Of a stretch of 64,000 bases of DNA, positions 1 through 10,870 are shown piece after piece. The notes beneath the pieces are model-generated. The model was not told the origin of the DNA, did not search any database, and saw nothing but the letters and a program-made list of their open reading frames with translations. Origin of the DNA: Siphonodentalium dalli (Eukaryota > Mollusca > Scaphopoda > Gadilida > Siphonodentaliidae); contig CP136063.1 in the NCBI GenBank assembly GCA_032622095.1, forward strand, positions 38,540,106 to 38,604,105. Direction: 5' to 3'. The translations under genes and the position numbers were made by a program. Every line of letters begins with the position of its first letter. Within the stretch, counting starts at the first letter, position 1.

Positions 1-735
1 GGTTGGAAATTGGGGTTATTATGAGTGAGATCTTAGGTTTACCCCTCATACTTTGTGTTGTTTGTTTGTTTATAATCACAACCCAAATCATTAGAATATA
101 AGTAAGGAATAACATTAAATTTCCAAGAACATGTTTTGTTTGTAGGCCTACCTGTACAAATTCTATAGTGATTTTATAAGTTGGGATTTGATCAGTTTGA
201 TTACAATTGCATGGAGCTACATTTATACCAGCGCGGACTCGGAGCCATGCCCTCTGAAACAACGTCAACCCAACGAAACATAATGCGAACCATGCCAACA
301 TTATGCCTGCTTTGTGTGCTATGTCGCGTCGCTGTCAAAACGTCAATAACTTTCGCGGGAAAATTTGCGTGCCAATATGACGTTGCTTTGAATAGAACAT
401 ATGACGTAACCTAACAGTTTGCAGAACATGCTTCTACTAATTTACTAATCTAAAGAAAAGTTTATTTAGTTATATGATGAACATTCAAGATATTTACGAT
501 ATGAATTATGTTGTTTTCGTGAGGTAACTAAGGAAAATTTGCAGTTAAAATTACGTAAATGTCCGACATTTCCCGAATGGCATAGCACCCAGAGTCCGGT
601 CGACAATATTTATGATTTAAGTCATGATTATTGTTCAAACTGAAGAATAAACCATGTAATGCCTCAACGCAATGAATAATGTTATGTTGGCTATAAGAAA
701 AGTAACATTTTGTAGTTTTAATTTAATTGCAATGA
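1..735. other. No recognisable gene
   Basis: AT-rich sequence. The only open frame is a short 77-codon one at 181-414 with no recognisable motif. I see no repeat, RNA gene or splice-flanked exon that I can support. Confidence 0.5.
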
Positions 736-740
736 CGTTT

Positions 741-802
741 CAAGATGGCGGCCCCTCAAATTCAAAATGGCGGCGCCCCTAATTCAAGATGGTGGCGCCC
801 AT
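741..802 (+). repeat. Three copies of a ~22-bp AAGATGGCGGC repeat
   Basis: Three consecutive ~22-bp units each carry the core AAGATGGCGGC or a one-base variant, followed by GCCCC and an AATTC spacer. AAGATGGCGGC is the known YY1-type binding core, so this could act as a regulatory cluster. The same core recurs in unrelated repeats elsewhere in the window (about 1925, 2090, 52290 and 59391-60335), so a repeat origin is equally likely. Confidence 0.55.
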
Positions 803-824
803 GTTCGAAAGCGAACTTAGTATT

Positions 825-891
825 AGGACGACCAGCGCATATGTTGCTGTGCAACATATGCGCGGCTGGGCTGCGCCCAGCTGGTCGTCCT
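825..891. repeat. Palindromic element able to fold as a three-way junction
   Basis: The outer arms AGGACGACCA and TGGTCGTCCT are exact complements. Between them lie two complete hairpins: GCGCATATGTTG pairing with CAACATATGCGC around a 5-base loop, and GCTGGGC pairing with GCCCAGC around TGC. All 67 bases except short loops can pair, giving a three-armed fold. It is GC-rich in an AT-rich setting and probably a tiny hairpin mobile element. No obvious target duplication is seen. Confidence 0.8.
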
Positions 892-979
892 TAAAAAAAT
901 CTCGGAGACACCGATGAGCAAGTTCCATCGCACTTTGCCTTAAGCGAATCACTTCTCCAGTGAACGGATATATTTACAT

Positions 980-1480
980 ACTACTAGCGACAGGTGCGGT
1001 GGAACTGTGCTACGCACGCGAACAAATCATACCCTCTTATTCTTGTTAGGAGGCCATAGTCTTTTTTCTGTTCAGCGACTTGCAAAGCAGTATCACTGCC
1101 TCCATATTCGAATTCAATGAGGGGTTCAGTTGTCCATTTACCTCCACTTTTTACTTGTTTGAGCCCTTTCTTTCGACAAGAAAATACAGTTTGCTTTAAA
1201 TGTGAATTTCTCAAACTCTTTTGATAACCTCCTTGTTGTCTAGGAAGATGGTCCTGGAATTGCTTCATCCTCCTCTTCTCATTTGAGACGATTTAAGTTA
1301 GCAGTGAAGTTTTGGTAGCACTCGCGGCGATAACCATACTGAAAGTCTGGTGCATATTTCGTTGGATTTTTTTCACAAAATGTACGCTCTGCGATGAACG
1401 GAACTTGCAGATTCTGCTAACCTCAGTCTAGAAACTTCCTGAATGTTGTTGAACCTTTCTTCTGCATTCTTAAGTATTTT
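980..1480 (-). pseudogene. Decayed fragment of an uncharacterised Cys/His-motif protein family
   Basis: Read on the minus strand, three overlapping frames make one recognisable protein stretch. It starts with a segment containing RLAESASSVHRR, then a module RRECYQNFTANLNRLK, then GKWTTEPLIEFEYGG, and ends RIRGYDLFACVAQFHRTCR. The spacing of Cys and His suggests a metal-binding module. There is a frame change near 1375 and in-frame stops near 1282 and 1246, so it is not translatable as one protein. From memory this matches the N-terminal part of a many-copy family of unnamed proteins in cnidarian, mollusc and fish genomes. The family name and function are unknown to me. It may belong to the same family as the fossil at 8930-10870 (inference). 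Confidence 0.6.
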
Positions 1481-1719
1481 TTTCTGATTTGCAATCATCA
1501 TCATGAATAATGCATGTAGGTTGAGGCTACATCAGATTTAGGAGTGGGGGTTAATTTTCGTTTCTTGCTTGGTAAGCTCATTTTCAAAAGTTCTGTTAGT
1601 ATACCACCACCAGTTAGTAATTATTAGTGTGTTAAAACATTCACCAATACAACATCAATTCTACATCATGTAACCTGGAATATAGAAACAAAAGCTGTAT
1701 TATCCAGGAACATAATAGA

Positions 1720-2215
1720 GTACATGGGCTTGAAAGACCCACCATTTACGTCATTAATTTTTGCTTGGCAGCCATTTTGAAATTGAAGATATCTACCAAA
1801 AGCAAATAATCAAATACCATCATCATTCTAGTTGATTTCTTTAGACTCGAAAACATGGGTTTGGGGATCAAAATGATGTTTCTCCGAGATTTTTTGATGG
1901 AAATATGGGTAAAAATTGGGATTTTTGGCGGCCATCTTGGAAAGTGGCAAAAAAACAGTTCCCGGTTGGTCAAATGCAATTCCCATTAACTTTAATGGAT
2001 TCTTTGACCCTGAAAACACGGGTATACACACCAAAATTATGCTTCTAAGTGCATCAGTACCTGAGATATAAGAAAAGGTATTTTTTCGCGGCGGCCATTT
2101 TGAAAAATGGCGGGAAACCGGTTTCCATCCCAGCAGATTTCTTGGTAACATGTCTAATCTTATTCCGAAAGGTTTAACGAACAAAATGATACCACTTTCG
2201 GAAGATCTGGTGGGG
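1720..2215. repeat. Three diverged ~170-bp tandem units with GGCGGCCAT cores
   Basis: Related blocks repeat around the phrases CTTTGACCCTGAAAAC, CCAAAATTATGCTTC and GGCGGCCATTTTGAAAA. Each block ends in a GC-rich GGCGGCCATYTTG segment followed by a run such as GGCAAAAAAACAG. Identity between units is low, so this is an old array. Antisense ORFs of 77 and 118 codons over it are by-products of the repeat and not genes. The same GGCGGCCAT theme appears in the younger array at 59391-60335. Confidence 0.6.
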
Positions 2216-2235
2216 GGGCGGTCAATGGGGTGTAT

Positions 2236-2500
2236 CTAGCCCACGTACATTATATAGTTACAGGGTTATAAAATGTCAGAGAAGAATAGAAGACACCTGT
2301 CTAGAAATGCTTCTATCGATTCATGTTGATATTATTTCGAATATGTTCTGGTCTATACGGTGTGGTTGTTTAGCTAACGAACAATATTGGTTAGTTTATG
2401 TTTTATATTCTTTATTCAAAGAGATAATCCATCTTTAGCAGAGTCCAGAAATGTTATTGTGTAATTTTGTCGTATAATGAACGTGCTCGTGCTTTATCTA
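2236..2500 (+). mobile_element. Truncated nested copy of the TTAA MITE family
   Basis: The segment carries the family landmarks in order: ACATTATATAGTTAC, a GAATAGAAGACACCTGTC block, TTATTTCGAATATGTTCTGG, GCTAACGAACAATATTGG, then a terminal AAAGAGATAATCCATCTTTA. Immediately after that end it continues with GCAGAGTCCAGAAATG, which is internal sequence of another copy. That junction is shared with the nest at 46765-47000, so both loci carry the same insertion of a short MITE into a longer one. The 5' part is missing. Confidence 0.75.
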
Positions 2501-2591
2501 ACTCAATTAAACGTATATACAAAGTTGGTCCGTGTTATCAGCAACCAGTAAGGGGCGTTAACCAATACACCAGTCCCAACATACTCCGGCA

Positions 2592-2927
2592 GGCAGGATC
2601 AAGTAAACTAGCGAGACACAAACTAATTCACACATGAGACCGCCCACACACGTGTGATGTCTGTAAGAAGTTATTCGCACGTTCTGAGTATCTGATTGTG
2701 CTCAAGAGAATTCACATATAGGTGATCGACCATTTAGTGCGATGTATGTGAGAAATCGTTCACAAACTCAGATTATCTGACTCAACATGCGAGATTCCAC
2801 ATTGGTGATCGTCCGTATCAATGCGACGTATGTAAGAAAACGTTTAGTCAGTTAAGTTCTCTGACGCGACATAGGAAAACTCATAAACATACAACAGCTC
2901 ACACAAGTGAGATGTATGCTGAAAATT
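2592..2927 (+). pseudogene. C2H2 zinc-finger gene tail, degraded, inverted copy of 11756-12075
   Basis: This encodes relics of four fingers with the linker HTGDRP: a KLARHKLIH helix, CDVCKKLFARSEYLIVLKRIH, a frame-shifted CEKSFTNSDYLTQHARFH, and CDVCKKTFSQLSSLTRHRKTH. An in-frame stop follows the first HT (cacatgagac), and a second stop and a frameshift occur in the next linker (cacatataggtgatcgacc). The same stop and frameshift occur in the minus-strand copy downstream of the intact ORF at 12043-13416, so both derive from one already broken tail. Homology starts abruptly at CAGGATCAAGTAAACT, marking the duplication breakpoint. Confidence 0.85.
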
Positions 2928-3420
2928 GTTCGCAAGCTATGGACATCTGAATGTACACATAGTGACAGTCCACAAGCTATGGACATCTGAATATATATAT
3001 AGTGACAGCCCACAAGCAATGGATATCTTAATGTAAATATAGTGATGCAGTCCACAAGCTATGGATATCTGAATATACATATAATGACAGTCCACAAGCA
3101 ATGGATATCTGAATGTACATATAGTGACAATCCACAATCTATGGATATCTGAATGTACACATAGTGACAGTCCACAAGCTATGGATATCTGAATGTAAAT
3201 ATAGTGACAGCCCACAAGCTATGGATATCTGAATGTACATATAATGACAGTCCACGAGCTATGGACATCTGAATATACATATAGTGACAGCCCACAAGCT
3301 ATGGATATCTGAATGTACATAATTATAGTGACAGTCCACAAGCTATGGATATCTGAATGTGCATATAGTGACAGTACACAAGCTGTGTTCATCTGAATGT
3401 AAATATAGCATGTTCAGATC
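2928..3420. repeat. 40-bp satellite array (about 12 units)
   Basis: Units of about 40 bp contain CACAAGCTATGGATATCTGA, GTACATATAGTGACAG and small variants. Period 40 is not a multiple of three, which explains the long shadow ORFs with alternating phrases. The array begins inside the zinc-finger pseudogene: the first unit is contiguous with a finger sequence reading KLFASYGHLNVH. Each unit can be aligned to the helix-plus-linker half of a finger with its Cys-Cys half deleted. A matching array in opposite orientation lies at 11380-11755. Confidence 0.85.
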
Positions 3421-4966
3421 GTTTCGTTTTTCCGCGTTTTGCATCTGTCGAAACGGAAAAACTCCATTTGCATTTTCACTAAAACACGCAACATTGCGAG
3501 ATAAAACGACTTTGATTTACACGGTAAGAAGAAGAATAAACTACATATATATCGATAAAGTTTTGGAACATGTATCAATAACACTTGATAGCAGCTAATT
3601 TCGACTTGACATTTTGTTATTCAGGAAAATTCTATTTTGTCATGTACCAATTTTTCCTATTTCGACGTTCGTCTAAAATTTAAACTACATCAAACTGCTA
3701 CACTATAAATGATTTTGGGCTCATTATTTAACGTAACAGATTAAAATAGGCACTTGTTTTATATGTATGCCAATTTTGTTTTCATTTTCATACTTTTTTT
3801 CTCGATACTGTACTAATCAGGGACGTGCTAGAGGGGGTGACCATTGTGAATTCCAATTGCAGCTCCCTTGAATAAGACTAAACATAAGTTTTCCGAAATT
3901 CCATTCAAACCACCTCCCCAACTGATTATTATAGTTCATATCTTTTGGTTAGTCAGATGGAGAAACAGAAGCATGTTTCTATATACCCGGTATGACAAAT
4001 TTCATAGATCAGAACCTGAAAATTGGATAAATCCTAACCATCTGATTGTCCGGCTCCAGACATATTCACAGGGCCTAGGAGAGAAATCAGGACATTCTGA
4101 ATAGACCATTGATTCGGCCCGGTGTGAGAAAATTTTGAAATCTGATCAAGAAAATCCCCAAATCCTAGAATCTGTAGACTGGCCTCAAGCTTTCCCACAG
4201 CGTTGAAAAATTTCAAACCTCACACCCCTGTTACTTTGGAAATTTTCCAACTGATGACCATTTCAGCCCACAATTTTAATCAAATGTAGGAAAATATTTA
4301 GTTCTTAAATTAACAGTTTTTGACAGACCACAAGGGACCAACCAGGACATAAGCCCAAAAGTTGGAAAATTTACTACTACATGTGCAAAGTAGTACCGAT
4401 ACCTTTACTGGGAAAGTATTAAAATGAGACAGGTTAATAATAAACTGTGCTTATTTTTATTTCAAATTGATGAAATAACAAATTAAATTCAAAATATAAA
4501 CATATATTGTATTAAAATGGCATGTGTGTACAGTACATTTATATAGCTTATACAGAAGATAAGACAGACCAACAAGTCACAAAAATGCAGTGTATATTAT
4601 GCCAATGGCATTATTTTTTAAAACAATATCAATTTCAGAACATTTGCTGCTCTCTGCAGATTTGTGTTAATTCTCCTTCGGAGCCCCTCCCCACATGTTT
4701 GTAAGTTTGTTAAGTGGTACCATACAATACAGTGTATACAGGCTCCATACTACCCAGAAAAAGTTTTGGGGCAGGTTCGTTCAACTTGGATAATCAGGTT
4801 AGTTGGCAATGAACCCTGCACATGCAGTTTAGTTTTCATGTGATACCGGCTTTGTGATTTCTGGATAACAATTGTTTAGTGGCAGTTTAATGTCTCTTTT
4901 TGCCCAATAATAGCTCGATGACAAGTATCCAACAATTTGTTGCCTTGAGCATGTCTTTGAATGGGC
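3421..4966. other. No recognisable gene
   Basis: About 1.5 kb of AT-rich sequence. Short ORFs (60 to 79 codons) on both strands show no domain, and none has convincing splice context. I see no tandem structure here. Confidence 0.45.
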
Positions 4967-5493
4967 TTAAAGATGGATTATCTCTTTAAATAACAAATTT
5001 TAAATAGTTGTGTGAGTATAAAATAATAGATATGAAATGAAGACCTATGTCCGGAAAAGCTTCTATCAATTAATATTGATTTTATTTCGAATATTAAATC
5101 GGGACCGTTCATTTTACTATTTTTAGAACAGACCATTCGGATAATACCATATTGAAATATAGAGCACTGGGCTGTTCCTATGGCTACACACCGAAAGTCA
5201 AATGTCCCAGATTGATTGTTTGTATTGTTTTGTGCCACAGATATAAGCGATAATTAGTAAAATTCACGTTTATTTGTTACAAAATTGTACAATAAAATTT
5301 CTGTTCTTGGTTAACAGTAATCACGATTGTTCGTTAGCTGAACAAACAGGCCTTTTTAGACCAGAAAATATTCTAAATAAAATGAATATTAATCGATAGA
5401 AGCAATTCCGGACAGGAGTCTTCGATTCAAATCTAATATTTTACACCCGGTAGCTATATAATACATGTTTACAAAGAGATAATCCACCTTTAA
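4967..5493 (-). mobile_element. TTAA-flanked MITE, copy 1
   Basis: This is a 527-bp element bounded by TTAA at 4967-4970 and 5490-5493. The two ends form an imperfect terminal inverted repeat: AGATGGATTATCTCTTT on one side and AAAGAGATAATCCACCT on the other. Inverted similarity extends about 125 bp inward through GTCCGGAAA, TTAATATT and TTTATTTCGAATA. There is no coding capacity for a transposase. The TTAA duplication fits the piggyBac or Kolobok superfamilies. Orientation is called minus because the GGTGGATTATC end lies on the right. Confidence 0.9.
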
Positions 5494-5675
5494 TATAATG
5501 TGTAGTGAACTACACTCAATGTGTACATCAATTTCTACACATTTGTGTACCCCATTTCTAATAGTGTGGGAAAGTGTAAAATTATACACCATGAAAGAGT
5601 AGCCATGCTTACACAAATATAGTAATTTTTACACTAATAACGGATTGGATAAAATTTTGTGTAGATTTTCTACAC

Positions 5676-6620
5676 TTATGTTTTTTTCAGTACAACAACA
5701 CCATGATACGGGCGATCTCCTGCGTGGATCCTCTTATGTCTCGTCAGGTTACATAACTGAGTAAATGATTTCTCGCACATATCACATTGGTACGGGCGAT
5801 CTCCTGTGTGGACCCATTTATGTATGGTAAGGCTACCCGAATGAGCAAATGATTTATCGCACACCTCACACTGATACGGGCGGTCTCCGCTGTGGATCCT
5901 CTTATGTCTGGCCAGGCTACACCGCTGAGTAAATGATTTCTCGCACATATCACATTGATATGGGCGATCTCCTGTGTGGATCCTCTTATGTTGCTTCAAA
6001 TGGTTCGACGTAGTAAATGATTTCTCGCACGAGTCACAATGATACGGGCGATCGCCGGTGTGGATCATCTTATGTTTCGCCAGATTACCCGACTGAGTAA
6101 ATGATTTCTCACACACATCACATTGATACGGGCGACTCCCCGTGTGGATCCTCTTATGTTGCGTCAGCCGGCGCGAATCAGTAAATGATTTCTCGCACAC
6201 ATCACATTGATACGGGCGATCTCCGGTATGGATCCTCTTATGTTTCGTCAGGTCACCTGACTGATTAAATGATTTCTCGCACACATCACATTGGAACGGG
6301 CGATCACCGGTGTGGATCATCAAATGTGTCGTCAGGTGACCCAACTGAGTAAATGATTTCTCGCACTCCCCACACTGATATGAACGCTTATGCTTTGTCT
6401 TACTGTGCAAACTTCTTAACATCTTTGAGCCCACGGCCATCGGTGACGTATTTATCGGTGTGTGTTTATCATCTTCAGTCTTCATTGTTGATGGTTCCAC
6501 CTCCCCATACATCATGATGCAAAGTACGTGGTCGGTATCTGTAATATTTCTGTCCGGAATCAGATGATCACTCGGCGTACATGAGATTACCTGACTAAAG
6601 CTAACAGAAAATATCACCAA
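5676..6620 (-). CDS. C2H2 zinc-finger protein, 8 fingers
   Basis: A 314-codon frame with eight consecutive C2H2 fingers of exactly 28 residues, from about residue 81 to 304. All have CxxC and HxxxH spacing and the linker TGDRPYQCD or a close variant instead of the usual TGEKPY. Helices differ (for example QLGHLTT, QSGDLTK, DSRRLTQ, TSNHLKQ), as expected for a DNA-binding array. The first 80 residues are mostly uncharged leader with SLHSKTKHK just before finger 1, shared with the ORF at 41884. The leader start is uncertain: a pyrimidine-rich TTTTCTGTTAGCTTTAGTCAG-like acceptor near 6591 suggests this is the last exon of a spliced gene. The product is probably a nuclear transcription factor of a lineage-specific family. 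The end (GVVVLKKT) is not finger-like. Confidence 0.85.
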   Translation of the reverse strand: MVIFSVSFSQVISCTPSDHLIPDRNITDTDHVLCIMMYGEVEPSTMKTEDDKHTPINTSPMAVGSKMLRSLHSKTKHKRSYQCGECEKSFTQLGHLTTHLMIHTGDRPFQCDVCEKSFNQSGDLTKHKRIHTGDRPYQCDVCEKSFTDSRRLTQHKRIHTGSRPYQCDVCEKSFTQSGNLAKHKMIHTGDRPYHCDSCEKSFTTSNHLKQHKRIHTGDRPYQCDMCEKSFTQRCSLARHKRIHSGDRPYQCEVCDKSFAHSGSLTIHKWVHTGDRPYQCDMCEKSFTQLCNLTRHKRIHAGDRPYHGVVVLKKT

Positions 6621-8929
6621 AGAGTTAAATTTATCGAACAGACAATCGATACAGTTAAGTTAAGACACCATCAGATGAAAATAAAAATATTTCTGTCCAG
6701 AAAAAAGGTGTTTGAATAAGCGGTCTTAAGTAGCGGGTGCTGAATAGAACGATATCGCAATACATAGTTTAAAAAATGTAATTGCACTTGAAATCTTTAC
6801 AGCCCAGTATGCGGTTATAATACAGTTTTCTTGACCATAACAGGTTTATGATGAGAGAATTGACATATTCGACAACATTCACGCGACAAGCTTTCTACAC
6901 ACACCGTTACTTCAATAATAATAATATATACACAAGTATTGGAAAGCTAGTCTAGCAGCCAAGTACCGGATTTTGGTCTAACCCAAAGTTCTCTGTTAAA
7001 GTTGTTTTCTCGGCTAATAATTCGTTAGTAGGATCACGGCAACTATTTTCCGGCTGATGTGCTCTTATAAACCTTGGGGAAATTTAAATATTCAAGATTG
7101 CAACAACCTACCCAAAAACGACATATGACCATATGGGTGTGATCATGTTTTATTCAGAACCAGAAGTTGGAAATAACATTAGAACGTTGGTTTATGTGCA
7201 TATGTACACACCAGATCACAGAAATGTTAACATCTTACTTTCATACACAATGACCGTCATACAATCTACACTTTCATGTTACGAAAATATACACTTTCGG
7301 AAAATGACTCAATGGTGACACCCAATATGATACGTGTCACGTGTTCCCGTGTGCATGTAGAACAAAAATATGTCAAATATGTCGAAATGCTTATTCAAAT
7401 TTCGTTACAAAGAAGCTTGCAATAGCAACGAGAAGTGCACTGAAAATGCCGGTGTGGCGCTCCATCTAGACACCGTTGAAGAGATGGTTGCTCCTTTCTT
7501 CGCAGCTGGATACACTCACTGGGAGGATCTATTCAAGGAAATGTGGTGCTCTCCCGAGCAATATTTACGATCTTAGCGAGCAAATATACCGGTGTTCTGT
7601 CACATTTTGCTCATTGTGCGAAAGAGATGACATGCGTGGGTAATAAACACGCATTTTAGTAATGTTGGATGAATGTATACGGGATTGACGTGGCAAAGAA
7701 GGTGAGTAATATATGTTGTAATATTATGCCACTATATTGGTATACTGCCAGTAATATAAATAACTTACTCGATATTTTGCGTTTTTTTGGGGGGAAATTC
7801 GTCACTTCAACGCCGTATTACCGACTTAATACTGAATACTGTATTATGTAACTTTGAATGCCTGTTCCTCAATACATTCCTGAAGTCAATGCAACATGAA
7901 AATATCATTAATAACATACCAAATCGAAGAAAACGACCATAAAATAGGTCCATATGTGTATTCCGGTGGTTTACTGAGTCATTCAGGTGCTTTGTGAGTT
8001 GAACAATCGTTGTTTCGGTGCTGAAATCCTACTAAAACTACCTCGTATAAAGCCACATTGGTGATTATTTGTTCAGGAATTATAATACAAGCCATGCCGG
8101 GATACAAATGAAGTAGCTCACCCGTTTCTGTAGTTAATATAAAGTCAATTATTTTGACAATACGCTTATGCTGACAAAATAGTCAACTTAATAAACTATA
8201 TCTACTATATTACATACTATTTGTGAACAATGGTGCAATATTTTCTGTTGGGGATATAACAAGGATAATGACCTATTAATTGCCATAAACCAACCAACTA
8301 TGTCACATTCCGATTGGCCACAATTACAGTTACACAATAAAAATACGTTCGAGAATCATTTACTGAACAAGAATTCAGCGTTTGTTATCAGTTTTATCCA
8401 ATAGAACACATGGAAATAATTATAGATTACACAGTTCATTCATATACATGTACTCGCCATTGCGGTTGCTACCCTGAAATACGCGATTAAACGAAGAACG
8501 TATGCCTTTATGGACGTATATGCGACGCAAAATAACATATTAAGTTTATTACCCCTAATCAACGCATAATATTTAGTATTTATTCGCTTTTTTGCTTGTT
8601 ATGGCACAATACATGATCCTGGAGAGAGCACTTGACTATTGGGAGAGCACTGAGCACTCTGTAAAATATAATTATAAAATGTCGATTTACGGGCATTCCA
8701 ATGGGATTTCTTACATTTTCTCATATATCAATGTGAACATCAATATAAATAATCGATTGGTTAAAAGAAACCTGCGATATACTTACATAGTCTGTAATTT
8801 TTCTTCACTTTTGTGCGGCGTAAATAAAAATCCCCAGTAAAGCACCGGAATGTCACGATAAAAATTGCTCAAAAAATCGGTAGAGCACCATATTTCAAGG
8901 AATAGATCCTCCCAAGTGGATACACTCAT
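6621..8929. other. Region without a confirmed gene
   Basis: Upstream of the ZNF at 5676-6620 (its 5' side on the minus strand). A block around 6955-7010, with CAGCCAAGTACCGGATTTTG and AACCCAAAGTTCTCTGTTAA, reappears inverted at 11165-11215 and in part at 13630-13645, near the other ZNF. A 68-codon frame at 7370-7576 contains VEEMVAPFFAAGYTHWEDLF. This could be a fragment of the family decayed at 8930-10870, but the match is weak. The rest shows nothing I recognise. Confidence 0.4.
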
Positions 8930-10870
8930 TATGTCAGATATGCACTATATTACCTGCTGTCAGTGGAATCACTACCGGGTGATGTTCAGACGCCATTCAC
9001 GAAGGGTTAGCACACTATGCACCACAACAGTGGTGTGGTCTTGGACGCTCAGATATAATCGCCATCACACTGAAACCAGAGAGTGTTCGCACATGGGGAT
9101 ACAGTTTGAATACACGCAATTGCCCGATATACGATTTGGATTGCGTGCGAGAGGAGGGAGACGAATGCACTCAGACATGCCATAAAGAAGTATCAAGTTC
9201 AAGAATAAAGGTTGACAAGGCTGATCGAGATTCACTAAAACATAAGCTGGAGCTGTGCATTGGCCCACTTGATCCGGGGCAGCATCCACAAGAGATCGCT
9301 AATGTGGAGTCCGGACAAGTCCTCCGTCGATGTAGATAAGGTCGTGGAACTTGGACGAGAACAGATGATAAATTTCGAAAAAAGGTTGGCCGTCCAGTTT
9401 CCATGAGACAATAATCCGGAACGTGAAAACAATTACGCATTGTTGACAGAGAAGTGATTTATGCGAGGGCAATGGGGTTAAAGAATAGTACGAGTAGCTT
9501 GGATATTGATGACATTCTTTCGTATGAGCTATCGCCCTATCCACCTTCAATGCTTGAGTCTAACGGACATATGAAAGAAGCTAAGTCCAAATCAAACCTG
9601 AAGAATGCGTTGCGTGTTGACATCATAGATGACGTACCAAAGGGCGGTGCCAGCCATGCAACCTTCCTAGACGGCTGTGCAATATTATGGACAGTACGAT
9701 GGCCATCGCTTGGGGTAATGCAAGATTTCCTTGATGAATTTCGGCTTATATACTTGCAACACTGACATAGAAAACATATGTATTACTTGATATTCGATAG
9801 GTATAATAAACTCAGCATCAAAGAATCGACGCGATTAGCCCGAGACAAAGGGGAGGCAGAGTCTTCACATCAAGCAAAACACGAGGTTATCCCCACAAGA
9901 AGTTATCTTGACAGTGAGTGACAACATATCACAGCTTATTGACATGATTGTTAATGATATCCAGGTGCACCAGGAGGAATGTTTTGCCAATACAAATCAA
10001 CGACTTAGTAACGGGAAAGGATCCTATTCCTATAGCGAGTAATAAGGGTATATGTATCTATGGGCGTGATCTCAGATCGACCCATGAAGATGGAGATACT
10101 GTTATTGTTCAGCAGGTTGCGAGAGTAGCAGCCCAAACATCGTTAGTTGTAGTAGATGACACCGACATATTTGTAATGCTATTCCATTTCCTTTATCACG
10201 GTGATTTATCCGGCCATGTACTGGTGGTATCACCGACAAAGGGACGGAACACAATACACATCAATGAAACGCTCAAAGCTCACATGCATATCGCTCGTGA
10301 CCTTTAGCAATGCATGGACTCATATGATGTGATACTGTCGCGGTTCTATATGGTATAGGCAAATGTACTACCCTTAAGATTCTCAAAGTTGGAAGTCGCA
10401 ATCTAACATATATTGGTGTTCCATCCGTTTCAATAGACAGAATTATAGATGCGGCTAATTTTTTGGATTGATATGGACAACCAAATTGCCAATCAAGCAC
10501 AGATGCTCGACGGAAGCGCCAAAACTGAAATCTCTACCTCCAACTGACGATGCTGTAATATGGATAAATATTAAACGCACCCACTTACAAGTATGTGTAT
10601 GGATACATGCGCTTGATGACACACCTGCTTACCTAAATCCAACGGATTATAGCTGGTCGAGAGTAAACGGATCACTCGTCCCAACCGTTGTCCAAACTCG
10701 GAAACCACTAGCTTCTGAGACTATACTAAAACTCATTAGATGTTGTTGTGCTTAAAATGTCCCTTGCATGACCAAACGTTGTGGCTGTAGGCGCGCGGGT
10801 TTAACTTGCACGGCGTTCTGTTCGTGAGAGGGGCACAATCGGTGTATGAACGAGCTGACACATCGACATG
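8930..10870 (+). pseudogene. Decayed gene of an unnamed multi-copy family (HEEADT / DTDV motif)
   Basis: Successive frames read one protein in order. First comes YVRYALYYLLSVESLPGDV and a KG-HTMHH segment, then HKEVSSSRIKVDKADRDSL with ELCIGPLDPGQHPQE. Next are LSYELSPYPPSMLESNGHM, ATFLDGCAILWTVRWPS, and YYLIFDRYNKLSIKESTR. Then come DLVTGKDPIPIASNKG, RSTHEDGDTVIVQQV with VVVDDTDIFVMLFHF, LPPTDDAVIWINIKRTH, and finally a Cys-rich tail TKRCGCRRAGLTCTAFC. At least five frameshifts or stops separate these pieces, so the gene is dead. From memory this order matches a family of uncharacterised proteins found in very many copies in cnidarians, molluscs and fish, which suggests a mobile-element link. 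The acidic DDTD motif after the HEEADT-like box could belong to a PIN/FEN-like nuclease fold (inference). Confidence 0.75.

Noticed and set aside
181-414. 77-codon plus-strand ORF
   Set aside because: No motif, no repeat or neighbour context, and a length expected by chance in AT-rich DNA.
2852-3215. Minus-strand ORFs over the 40-bp satellite
   Set aside because: They are produced by the repeat (40-bp period in three phases), with no codon constraint.
9065-9550. Minus-strand ORFs opposite the fossil gene
   Set aside because: The plus strand carries the recognisable ordered motifs. The minus frames are shadows.
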